Source of the DNA: Alteracholeplasma palmae J233
Lineage (GTDB): Bacteria > Bacillota_I > Bacilli_A > Acholeplasmatales > Acholeplasmataceae
Direction of reading: 5' to 3'
Assembly (NCBI RefSeq): GCF_000968055.1
Contig: NC_022538.1
Span: forward strand, 1-64,000
DNA: 64,000 nt
Part shown: positions 56,923 to 64,000 of the stretch, piece after piece
Numbering within the stretch: position 1 is the stretch's first letter
Layout of the letters: each line of letters begins with the position of its first letter
Translations under genes and position numbers: made by a program
Notes under the pieces: model-generated
The model's database searches: none
Told to the model about the DNA's origin: nothing
Seen by the model: only the letters and a program-made list of their open reading frames with translations

Positions 56923-57185
56923 ATGTATAAAAATAACACTTTTGAAGTAAATAATGTTAAGTATAAAATAGATTTAAGCTCTAAATATCCTAGATTGATT
57001 GAGGAAAAACAGGAAAAGTTCCAGAAAATCAAAAAGGTGTCTGTCGAGATTGGTTAAGCCTTAAAGGGTATGATTTACCAACAGATGCGATAGTATTTAA
57101 TACTCATACTGCAATTGAATTAATCTGCAAAATACTAAATGGTTGCGAGTTAACAGAAAAAGAAAAATCAATTAAAACAATATAA
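56923..57185 (+). pseudogene. Frameshifted small gene before the GIY-YIG gene
   Basis: GAGGAATG precedes ATG 56923, which reads MYKNNTFEVNNVKYKIDLSS to a stop 43 codons on. Coding-like sequence goes on in another frame: GVCRDWLSLKGYDLPTDAIV, THTAIELICKILNGCELTEK and a TAA at 57183-57185. Joined, it would be one protein of about 87 residues. Family not recognised. The shift lies near the A-rich GAGGAAAAACAGGAAAAG. Confidence 0.6.
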
Positions 57186-57211
57186 TTCAGTTAAAGAGAT
57201 AGAGGCAAAGT

Positions 57212-58075
57212 ATGGGAATCAAATTAAATCAACTTTTAGGTTTAACAAAAGAAGAAATTAAAAATTCAAAAATAAATCTTAATATGACAAGCGAAAAAAG
57301 AGAATGCCTAGACTTATGGTTAAAGAATAAAGATGTTTCCTTTTCTTATTGGTCACATCAATCAGGAAGAAAAAACTATCAAGAAGGAAATTATTCATTT
57401 GGCTTTGTAAGATTAGGAAATAATAAGTGGCTTTTGATAACAGCATCAGTTATTACAAAAGTTCCTGATAATCCTAACGGTGGACATTGTGAATATTCAA
57501 TTATAGACAAATATAGACCGCTATTTGGAAGACTTATCATTAACTTAGAAAAAGGTAACAAATATGCAAGGTATGTTTTTAAACTAGATACGTTTATTGA
57601 TAATGCAGAAGTAGACCAGATTTTACAAGTAGAATACGGAGCCATTCCATTTGTGGGGTATCAAAATATAAATCTTAATTTTTTAGAGTTAAAAAGATAT
57701 ATCGATCTAGAAAGTTGGAAAGCAGCATTAAGTGCTGTTAATGCAATCTATCTTATTAGTGACAGAAGTAATGGAAAAAGATATGTTGGATCTGCATATG
57801 GAACACAAGGGCTTTATGGCAAATGGAAAGAGTATTTAGAAAATGGATATTCAGAATTTGAATTAGGTAATGATAGTAGATTTCCAAATAAAAAACTAAA
57901 AGAAATCGCTAAAGATAGTTTAAGAGGAATGACATATATTGAAGCTAATTTCTCTTTTTCAATTTTAGAAACAATACCCAAAAACTATTTACCCGAAGAT
58001 GTTATTAAAAGGGAAAATTACTATAAAGAAGTACTTCAAACAAGAAATGATTTATATGGGTATAACGCTAACTGA
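57212..58075 (+). CDS. GIY-YIG nuclease family protein
   Basis: 287 residues. The N-terminal ~170 residues are a separate alpha/beta domain (FSYWSHQSGRKNYQ, FGFVRLGNNKWLLITAS) and the C-terminal part from ~175 is a GIY-YIG fold: AIYLISDRSNGKRYVGSAYG then LYGKWKEYLENG, with the expected arginine replaced by a lysine-rich stretch. GAGG lies seven bases before ATG 57212. Such two-domain proteins occur singly in Firmicutes and may act in defence or mobile-element control; activity is uncertain. Confidence 0.8.
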   Translation: MGIKLNQLLGLTKEEIKNSKINLNMTSEKRECLDLWLKNKDVSFSYWSHQSGRKNYQEGNYSFGFVRLGNNKWLLITASVITKVPDNPNGGHCEYSIIDKYRPLFGRLIINLEKGNKYARYVFKLDTFIDNAEVDQILQVEYGAIPFVGYQNINLNFLELKRYIDLESWKAALSAVNAIYLISDRSNGKRYVGSAYGTQGLYGKWKEYLENGYSEFELGNDSRFPNKKLKEIAKDSLRGMTYIEANFSFSILETIPKNYLPEDVIKRENYYKEVLQTRNDLYGYNAN

Positions 58076-58171
58076 ATCAAGAATAATATAGCATTCTATC
58101 AAATAGATAGAGAACTGTTACTATTCTATTTTTATAATGAGATATAAAATAAAAATGAAATGAGGGAAAAT

Positions 58172-58816
58172 ATGAAAACTATTACAATTAAATCAAAAGG
58201 GAAAATAAGTATTCAGCCAGATACAATTGAACTTAACTTTAAACTAAGTCATGAAAACAAAGAATATGATCAAACATTACTTGAAACAACAGAAAAATAT
58301 AATACCTTACTATCCAAATTAGTTCATATTGGTTTTACCAAAGAATCACTTAAAACATTAGATTTCAACATACGAACAAACTATGAAGATCATCATGAAA
58401 ATGGTAATTATAAAAGAGTATTTGTAGGATATATATGTACACAAATATTAAAACTATCATTTGATATTGATTATCATAAGCTTGCTCAAATTTTAGAAGC
58501 TATATCTAAATCAAAAACAAACCCAGAAATATCATTTAATTTTACTGTTAAAAATAAAGAAGTATACGCAGATAAAGCATTAAAGGATGCTGCTAAAAAA
58601 GCTTTTAAAACAGCTAAAAGCTTAGCTTTAGCATCAAATGTAACATTAGGAGAAGTTGTTTCTATTAATCACGCTATAGAAGATCATAGATTCATATCAG
58701 ATACAAAAGTCCAAATGCATAAAAACTATGTATTATCTAGTTCAATAGAACTAGATTTAAATGTAGAAGATATTAAGATCGAAGAATTAGTAGAATTTAC
58801 ATTTGAAATCAAATAG
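58172..58816 (+). CDS. SIMPL domain (DUF541) protein
   Basis: 214 residues. The SIMPL fold shows TITIKSKGKISIQPDTIELNF at the N-terminus and ALKDAAKKAFKTAKSLALASNVTLGEVVSI in the second half. No signal peptide is seen, so unlike many family members it appears cytoplasmic. The start is ATG 58172 after GAGGGAAA; an in-frame ATG at 58160 lies on that site. Function in bacteria is unclear. Confidence 0.88.
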   Translation: MKTITIKSKGKISIQPDTIELNFKLSHENKEYDQTLLETTEKYNTLLSKLVHIGFTKESLKTLDFNIRTNYEDHHENGNYKRVFVGYICTQILKLSFDIDYHKLAQILEAISKSKTNPEISFNFTVKNKEVYADKALKDAAKKAFKTAKSLALASNVTLGEVVSINHAIEDHRFISDTKVQMHKNYVLSSSIELDLNVEDIKIEELVEFTFEIK

Positions 58817-58886
58817 AAAGATATAAGCGTACATTTAATTAGTGAAAAACAAATTATACAATTTAATTAAATCATTTAAACATATT

Positions 58887-58922
58887 GGAAATGCCTAGAT
58901 AAAGCATTTCCTATTTTCTTTT
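58887..58922 (+). terminator. Terminator after the SIMPL gene
   Basis: GGAAATGC-CTAGATAAA-GCATTTCC then TATTTTCTTTT. The 58923-59180 stretch after it is A/T rich and shows no gene. Confidence 0.85.
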
Positions 58923-59180
58923 AAAAAGTATTTTAAAGATATATGATAAGTACTACGTATAAAACTAAAAGTACATATAGCTATTTAATTTATGTAATCG
59001 TTTTTAAATTTAAAACTAGATTATTTTAGATATAAAGTTATTTGAATATAAACAGTATTCAGAATATGTTATAAAAACATTAAATCCATCTAAATCAATA
59101 GTACTAATTAGCTTTTATATATATTTTTGACCACTAAAACAACAGTAGCAAGTAAAAAAGTGAAAATGTCGCCATTAAAG

Positions 59181-59210
59181 TTACCTAAAAAATTATCACT
59201 TTGGTATAAT
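59181..59210 (+). promoter_or_regulatory. Promoter of the HTH-M48 gene pair
   Basis: TTACCT (59181-59186), an 18-base spacer, TGG then TATAAT (59205-59210). Its position rules out starts upstream of 59229 for the next gene. Confidence 0.7.
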
Positions 59211-59228
59211 GGTACTCGGGTGATTAAA

Positions 59229-59651
59229 ATGATGAAGATATCTCAGTCAGCTGTTGAAAATAAAATAGTGGATATTAAAAATATTGTAAGAGATAAAGAA
59301 GTACTTAACTATATAGAAAATAATTTTGATGATAATAGATTTTCAGATATATTATTTCAAATGATAGATAAGAAAGAAATGAAAGATGTAGACGTTTATA
59401 AAACAGCAGGAATCGATAGACAGTTATTTTCTAAAATAAAATCTAATCCTTATTACACAACCAATAAAATAACTATTATTAAATTGGGGCTTGCTATGAA
59501 ATTAGATGAAGAAGAGTTTCAAATGTTACTAATAAGTGCAGGATATAGTTTAAGCAAAAATAGTTATGTAGATATACTGGTTTTGTTTTGTATCAGTTCT
59601 AATTATCAAAAGTACCAAGAAGTAAGAAATTACATAGACTTAATAAAGTGA
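59229..59651 (+). CDS. Small regulator-like protein with a C-terminal HTH, paired with a peptidase
   Basis: 140 residues. The region from about residue 45 (RFSDILFQMIDKKEMKDVDVYKTAGIDRQLFSKIKSN) and LGLAMKLDEEEFQMLLISAGYSL reads as a Cro/CI-like HTH found attached to several Firmicutes domains. The start is ATG 59229 (or 59232) after GGGTGA; the longer frame from TTG 59127 contains the promoter. The M48 peptidase gene starts 14 bases later, so the pair may form a regulator-peptidase unit. Confidence 0.65.
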   Translation: MMKISQSAVENKIVDIKNIVRDKEVLNYIENNFDDNRFSDILFQMIDKKEMKDVDVYKTAGIDRQLFSKIKSNPYYTTNKITIIKLGLAMKLDEEEFQMLLISAGYSLSKNSYVDILVLFCISSNYQKYQEVRNYIDLIK

Positions 59652-59664
59652 GAGGAAGATAAAC

Positions 59665-60564
59665 ATGTTTTTTTTAAAATTTTTAATTAATTTATTTAAA
59701 CCAAGAAATTGGGGACTATTAGTGTATATGGCGATTAATGCATTTTTCTTTACTATTGTATTTGAGTATTTGTTACAACTTGTTTTTAAAACAACAGATA
59801 TTATGTGGTATTACATTGTACCAGTATATATCATATTGCTTTTTATTATGTTGAGTTCATTTGGAGAAAATATTTTTAATGCTATGCGAAAAATGAGAGA
59901 AATACCCAAAAACTCTGAAACAGAACATATTTATGAACTATTTAATGAAGTATATAGTAATGCCAAGAAAAATAATAACTCAATTAGTAATAAAGTTAAG
60001 CTGTACTATATAGATGATGAGAATATTAATGCATTCGCATTTGGCCGAAACACTATTGGAGTTACTGCTGGTAGTTTGCAACTAGATGATGAGGCATTCA
60101 AAGGAATTTTAGCACATGAATTTGGACATCTATACGCGCAAGATAGTCATGTGAATTTAGGAATTATGGCGACTAGTTTTTCAATGCAATTTGCAATTTA
60201 TGCAGTATCATTATTATTTCTATTTTTCACATATATTATAGACATAATTATTACAGCAGTTCTTAATAAGACAAATTTTGGAAAAACAGAAAAAATTCTT
60301 TTATTTTCAACCATTGTTATAGCTATTAGAAGTATAATAATTAATGTTTGGACATTTATAGGTAGAGTGTTAGTTTCTATTGCTAGCAGAAAACAAGAAT
60401 ATAAAGCTGATGCATATGCATCAAAAATTGGCTACAATGAAGGACTGTATAGTGCATTAACCATACTTTCTGAGGGTGAACAAACACAGTCATTTGTAAA
60501 TTATATATTATATGGAACGCATCCAAGTACAGATAAACGACTTTTAGCATTAGAAAATAAATAG
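59665..60564 (+). CDS. M48 family membrane metallopeptidase (HtpX-like)
   Basis: 299 residues. The zinc motif HEFGH is at 151-155 and the third ligand is probably glutamate 245 in EYKADAYASKIGY. Two N-terminal membrane helices (about 19-42 and 47-68) and one or two central ones (about 175-205 and 215-235) give the HtpX layout with the active site facing the cytoplasm. HtpX-type enzymes degrade damaged membrane proteins. GAGAGGAAG precedes ATG 59665. A terminator follows. Confidence 0.9.
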   Translation: MFFLKFLINLFKPRNWGLLVYMAINAFFFTIVFEYLLQLVFKTTDIMWYYIVPVYIILLFIMLSSFGENIFNAMRKMREIPKNSETEHIYELFNEVYSNAKKNNNSISNKVKLYYIDDENINAFAFGRNTIGVTAGSLQLDDEAFKGILAHEFGHLYAQDSHVNLGIMATSFSMQFAIYAVSLLFLFFTYIIDIIITAVLNKTNFGKTEKILLFSTIVIAIRSIIINVWTFIGRVLVSIASRKQEYKADAYASKIGYNEGLYSALTILSEGEQTQSFVNYILYGTHPSTDKRLLALENK

Positions 60565-60576
60565 AATAATTAAGCG

Positions 60577-60602
60577 AACGCCTCTTTTAGAGGCGTTTTA
60601 TA
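60577..60602 (+). terminator. Terminator after the M48 gene
   Basis: AACGCCTC-TTTTA-GAGGCGTT, an 8-bp perfect stem, with a short T tail. Confidence 0.75.
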
Positions 60603-60726
60603 ATAGATGTATGTCAATAATAAAGATCCATAGGCTTTAATTTTATTGTCTTATGTAATATAATAGACATAGTTTTTATTCTTATAGAAATAAAAAAAGA
60701 GTATTTAATAGTTTATGGGGGGAATA

Positions 60727-62055
60727 ATGAAAAGAATATATAGAATAATAATTGTAATTTTACTTGCCTTGTCATTAAGTGCATGTCAAAAAACAGATTC
60801 AAACATAAAAGAAAGTAGTAAGCAACGATATAATGTTTATAATGACTCGTTTACATATATAGGGTTTAAAAAAAAGAGTCTAAATAGTTATAATTTTAAA
60901 ACTAACATAGAAACTAGCACTCCGATTATAGTGGTAAGTGCTAAAAGTAATATCAACTTAGTTGAAGTAACCGCAAATACCACAATGTATTCTCAAGATG
61001 AAAAAAAGATACATAATACTACAAAAACAATAACAAAATCAATTATAAGAAACCAAGAGTTTAATATTGACTTTGAAATTTCAAAAAAAGTTTCAAATGA
61101 AACAACAAGGGTATCAGTTACTTTTAGTGGTAAAACTACTGATAAGAATAATAATTCGAAAAGTGATAAAAAGATAGAATATAAAGTACTATTCAAATTT
61201 AATAATGGAGAGATTGATTTAGAAAAAAAAGTTAAAGCTAATGAGACTATATCTAAGCCAAGCACTCCGCATAAAAAAAATTATATATTTCAATCTTGGT
61301 ATCTAGATCAAGACTTTAAGCATGAGTATGATTTTTCAAAAAAAATAACTAGTGATTTAAATTTATATGCAAAATATATAGTTGATTATGCAACTATTAC
61401 TAATAAAGTTACACATGAAATTATGCCATCTGTAGTCAATATAACTAAGAAAAACTATAATACAATTCTGGGAATTACAACATCATCGCAAAGTTTTATT
61501 GGAAGTGGCATTATATTTTATGAAGGATCAGGATATTATTATGCTTTAACTAATAACCATGTGACAGTTAAAAATCCAGACTATAGCAAAGTTAGTTACG
61601 AGGTAGAAGATTATAAGGGAAATAAGTACGACGCATATTTAAAACATGAGTCTCCTTCATATGACTTAGCAGTTATATATTTTAAGAAGAAAGAAACCTT
61701 GAAAGTAATAGATAGAGCAAAAGAAAATCCTAACATTGACACTGAAATAATTTCATTAGGACAACCTAAAGGACAAACGAATGCAATTACGTATGGGAAA
61801 GTTACAGAGTATACAGAGGCTCCAATATTAAAAAACACAAAGTGGTATGAATCAAGTGTTCAGTTTGAAGTGATTTCACACAGTGCTAGAATTGCAGGAG
61901 GTTCTAGCGGAGGAGCAATCCTTGATGTCGACTTTAATTTAGTAGGTATTAATTATGCTTCATCAACTAGTTATAACAGTGGAGAATTTGTTAGTGCATA
62001 TGCTATACCAATTAAAAAAGTGGAAGAATATTTAAGGGTATATATATGGAGCTAA
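60727..62055 (+). CDS. Surface lipoprotein with InlB repeat and trypsin-like protease domain
   Basis: 442 residues. The signal ends in LSAC with the lipid cysteine at residue 20. One InlB B-repeat lies at about 150-218 (YIFQSWYLDQDFKHEYDF), then an S1C/DegP-type protease domain with histidine 278 (TNNHV), aspartate 313 (YDLAVI) and serine 394 (GSSGGA). There is no PDZ domain. It should cut proteins at the cell surface. The start is ATG 60727 after the GGGGGGA run; in-frame ATG 60715 is upstream of that site. A TATAAT lies at 60659-60664. Confidence 0.88.
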   Translation: MKRIYRIIIVILLALSLSACQKTDSNIKESSKQRYNVYNDSFTYIGFKKKSLNSYNFKTNIETSTPIIVVSAKSNINLVEVTANTTMYSQDEKKIHNTTKTITKSIIRNQEFNIDFEISKKVSNETTRVSVTFSGKTTDKNNNSKSDKKIEYKVLFKFNNGEIDLEKKVKANETISKPSTPHKKNYIFQSWYLDQDFKHEYDFSKKITSDLNLYAKYIVDYATITNKVTHEIMPSVVNITKKNYNTILGITTSSQSFIGSGIIFYEGSGYYYALTNNHVTVKNPDYSKVSYEVEDYKGNKYDAYLKHESPSYDLAVIYFKKKETLKVIDRAKENPNIDTEIISLGQPKGQTNAITYGKVTEYTEAPILKNTKWYESSVQFEVISHSARIAGGSSGGAILDVDFNLVGINYASSTSYNSGEFVSAYAIPIKKVEEYLRVYIWS

Positions 62056-62083
62056 CAAGAAATAAATAGTTACTTTAATTAAA

Positions 62084-62116
62084 AGGGTGTGCACGGTAAA
62101 AGGCACGCTCTTTTTG
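62084..62116 (+). terminator. Terminator after the protease gene
   Basis: AGGGTGTGC pairs with GCACGCTCT (two G-U pairs), followed by TTTTTG. Confidence 0.8.
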
Positions 62117-62138
62117 TATATAAAAGTGAATTAAATGA

Positions 62139-62189
62139 TTGACTAAGCGCTTACACTAAGAGTATAATTACATTCTGAAAGCGTTTTAT
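62139..62189 (+). promoter_or_regulatory. Promoter with two LacI/cre-type operators
   Basis: TTGACT (62139-62144), an 18-base spacer, TATAAT (62163-62168). The palindrome AAGCGCTT (62145-62152) lies in the spacer next to the -35, and TGAAAGCGTTTTAT (62176-62189) lies just after the start site. Both have the central CG typical of LacI-family operators. Confidence 0.7.
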
Positions 62190-62212
62190 AAAAAAGACAG
62201 GAGAATGTAAAG

Positions 62213-64000
62213 ATGATGAGAGTAAAAGAAAATAGTTTAAAAGTGATAGATATTACTAAGAAGATGTTTGTCTTACTTTTAAGTTCAATTCTTGTAGTAG
62301 TACTAGTTGCGTGTAATAAAAAAGCACCAGAAATACACGCACTTGCAATTAGTTCATTTCCAACAAAAACAGTATATAAAGTTGGAGAATCTTTTGATAA
62401 AACTGGAATAGAAGTGATAGGTGTCATGTCAAATCAAACAGTTATCAAATTAAACGAAGGAACTAAAGATAATGAATATCAGTTCAGTGGCTTTGACTCA
62501 CAAACAGAAGGAACCAAAAAAGTAGAAGTGAAAAGTGGTAACTTTAAAACTCATTTCACTGTTATAGTAAATAATAATAAAGATGAAGCTAGAGCCCAAA
62601 TTACTTTTATGAATGACAAAACAGTTTTATCTACAAAAACAATTGATAAAGGTTCTATATTAGAAGAACCAGCATTAGTTAAACAAGAAAACCAATACTT
62701 TGTGGGTTGGTTTATTGAAGAAACTAATTATATGTGGAATTTTTCTACAGATCAAGTAAAAGAAGATGTAACATTAAAAGCTAAATATGTTACTCTTGAT
62801 GAATCACATGTTATTCTTGATGCATATATGAAAGAAGAACAAGCTTCAAAATATACATTTAAGACACTTCAAACTCTAAAAGAAGCTAACATTAAAAACA
62901 ACACAACAGTGTATTTCGCACCAGGTGTCTATTGGGCTGATGACTATTTAGATACTAATGAGGCAAATACTCCAGAACATCCAGGATTAATAGGAATAGA
63001 GTTTTTTCAAACAGGATTAAAATTTGTTGGTTTAACTTCAAATGCAGATGATGTAAGAATAGCGGGTAATAGAGGACAAACAGTAGGTTCAAAAGGTAAC
63101 TGGAATGTTATTGGAGTAGGACAAGACTTTAGTTCATATAATATTAGTATTGCTAACTACTGCTCAACAGATCTAGTATACCCAAGAGATGTTACACAAA
63201 ACCTTAAACGTAGAACAGATGCTAGAGTACAAGCTCAAACACTAGCAACCCTTGATGCTGGTGATAGAATGTATTTTGAAAATACAAGATTTGTCAGTCA
63301 CCTAAACTTAATGGCAGCTGGTAACATGCAAAGAGCATACTTTAAAGACTGTTATTTCCAATTAACAGATGATGCAATCGCTGTTGGTAAGATTAATGTA
63401 TATGAAAACTGTACATTTGATTTATATGGAGCTCACCCAACATGGGGAGGGATTGAAACACTAGCATTATTCCTTAATTCAACTTTTAACATTAAATATG
63501 ATTCAGGTATTTTATACTGGGCTAAATCTGGCGGAACCTTTGGTCTTATAGATTCAGTTTTTACAGGTAAAATAGAAGAAGTAAGATGGGAAGACTTCCA
63601 AAGACCAGATGCTAAACACTATGTCTATAATAACAAAGATGAAAAAGGAAATGATATCATCTTTGCTAAAGATTATCCAGCTGTGACAGAATATCTAACA
63701 GAAGAAACATTACCAATATTTAAGAATAAAGATAATACTTATAATATTTCAAATATATTAGGTGGTAATGATGGTTGGAACCCTACTTTACAAACAGTTA
63801 AAACACCATTTAAATTAGTTTTAGCCTCTAATACAACCGTATTAGAATCTAGTCAAGAAGATAACCAAATTGTGTTAACTCCAGTACTAACACCTTCAAA
63901 TATCTTATCAATTGATAGTATAGAATATACTTATGATGAAAGTTTATTTGACTTTATTTCACAAGAAAATGGAGTATTAAAACTAAAGGCAAAACTAAAC
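62213..64000 (+). CDS. Beta-helix surface lipoprotein, 3' end outside the window
   Basis: 596 codons are visible with no stop. A lipoprotein signal ends in LVAC with the cysteine at residue 34. An Ig-like domain (about 42-122; FPTKTVYKVGESFDKTGIEV), one InlB B-repeat (about 138-202) and a pectinesterase-like beta-helix (about 230-520) follow, with NRGQTVG, NYCSTDLVYPRD and YFKDCYFQLTDDAIAVGKINVY, closely parallel to the lipoprotein at 23320. AGGAG precedes ATG 62213; the n-region before the signal is long. It is likely a polysaccharide-binding or -cleaving surface protein under sugar-responsive control. Confidence 0.82.
   Translation, partial: MMRVKENSLKVIDITKKMFVLLLSSILVVVLVACNKKAPEIHALAISSFPTKTVYKVGESFDKTGIEVIGVMSNQTVIKLNEGTKDNEYQFSGFDSQTEGTKKVEVKSGNFKTHFTVIVNNNKDEARAQITFMNDKTVLSTKTIDKGSILEEPALVKQENQYFVGWFIEETNYMWNFSTDQVKEDVTLKAKYVTLDESHVILDAYMKEEQASKYTFKTLQTLKEANIKNNTTVYFAPGVYWADDYLDTNEANTPEHPGLIGIEFFQTGLKFVGLTSNADDVRIAGNRGQTVGSKGNWNVIGVGQDFSSYNISIANYCSTDLVYPRDVTQNLKRRTDARVQAQTLATLDAGDRMYFENTRFVSHLNLMAAGNMQRAYFKDCYFQLTDDAIAVGKINVYENCTFDLYGAHPTWGGIETLALFLNSTFNIKYDSGILYWAKSGGTFGLIDSVFTGKIEEVRWEDFQRPDAKHYVYNNKDEKGNDIIFAKDYPAVTEYLTEETLPIFKNKDNTYNISNILGGNDGWNPTLQTVKTPFKLVLASNTTVLESSQEDNQIVLTPVLTPSNILSIDSIEYTYDESLFDFISQENGVLKLKAKLN

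Noticed and set aside
59127-59228. N-terminal extension of the HTH protein from TTG 59127
   Set aside because: A good extended -10 promoter lies within that stretch, and ATG 59229 has a ribosome site.

Overview
The window looks like the replication-origin end of a small, AT-rich Firmicutes/Tenericutes-type chromosome, most like an Acholeplasma or a close relative. The gene order is dnaA-dnaN-yaaA-recF-gyrB-gyrA, no cell-wall genes are seen, lipoproteins and giant membrane-anchored surface proteins are frequent, and TGA is used as a stop (for example at the ends of recF and the Z1 gene), so code 11 applies rather than the Mycoplasma code. The genus is an inference from gene order and protein style, not a database match.

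Layout. 1-9.5 kb: oriC with dense DnaA boxes and the replication/gyrase genes. 9.5-13 kb: an AlbA_2/ATPase regulator behind a six-copy 10-bp repeat, then an IS1182-type element. 13-16 kb: an operon with one helical protein and two ankyrin-repeat proteins. 16-23 kb: a large unknown membrane protein whose ribosome-binding site appears to be brought to its start codon by a hairpin, an orphan AbiEi-like regulator, a LemA pair, and a small membrane protein with a decayed tandem copy. 23-32 kb: two surface lipoproteins (beta-helix and OB-fold/InlB types), a membrane-bound XRE regulator and a MATE exporter. 32-45 kb: a defence island. 45.7-55.4 kb: a 3250-residue surface protein. 55.5-64 kb: an AAA/DUF4143 ATPase, a GIY-YIG protein, a SIMPL protein, an HTH + M48 peptidase pair, a surface trypsin-like protease and a second beta-helix lipoprotein that runs off the window.

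The defence island has two halves. The first (32970-38934) is a tightly overlapping four-gene set: C5 methyltransferase, MORC-like GHKL ATPase, Z1-domain ATPase and PD-(D/E)XK protein. This is a known type of restriction-like neighbourhood, but the AIPR gene often found with it is not seen. The second (39075-45105) starts with a serine recombinase, followed by two perfect 22-bp inverted sites with opposed central dinucleotides that enclose about 125 bp carrying outward-facing promoters. Then come a complete DpnII-type GATC system (dpnM, dpnA, dpnB), a small unknown gene, a protein joining a DpnI-like winged helix to a T5orf172 GIY-YIG domain, and a DUF262/HNH (GmrSD-like) gene split exactly at an A AAA AAG slippery heptamer.

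The most interesting reading is that this second half is a switchable, methylation-coupled restriction locus. An invertible promoter would set expression of the GATC methylase. GATC sites overlap the -10 boxes of the recombinase promoter and of the GIY-YIG/DUF262 promoter, so methylation could feed back on them. The modification-dependent-looking nuclease gene is kept off, or made at low level, by a frameshift. The sites, promoters and frames are seen in the sequence; the switching behaviour is inference.
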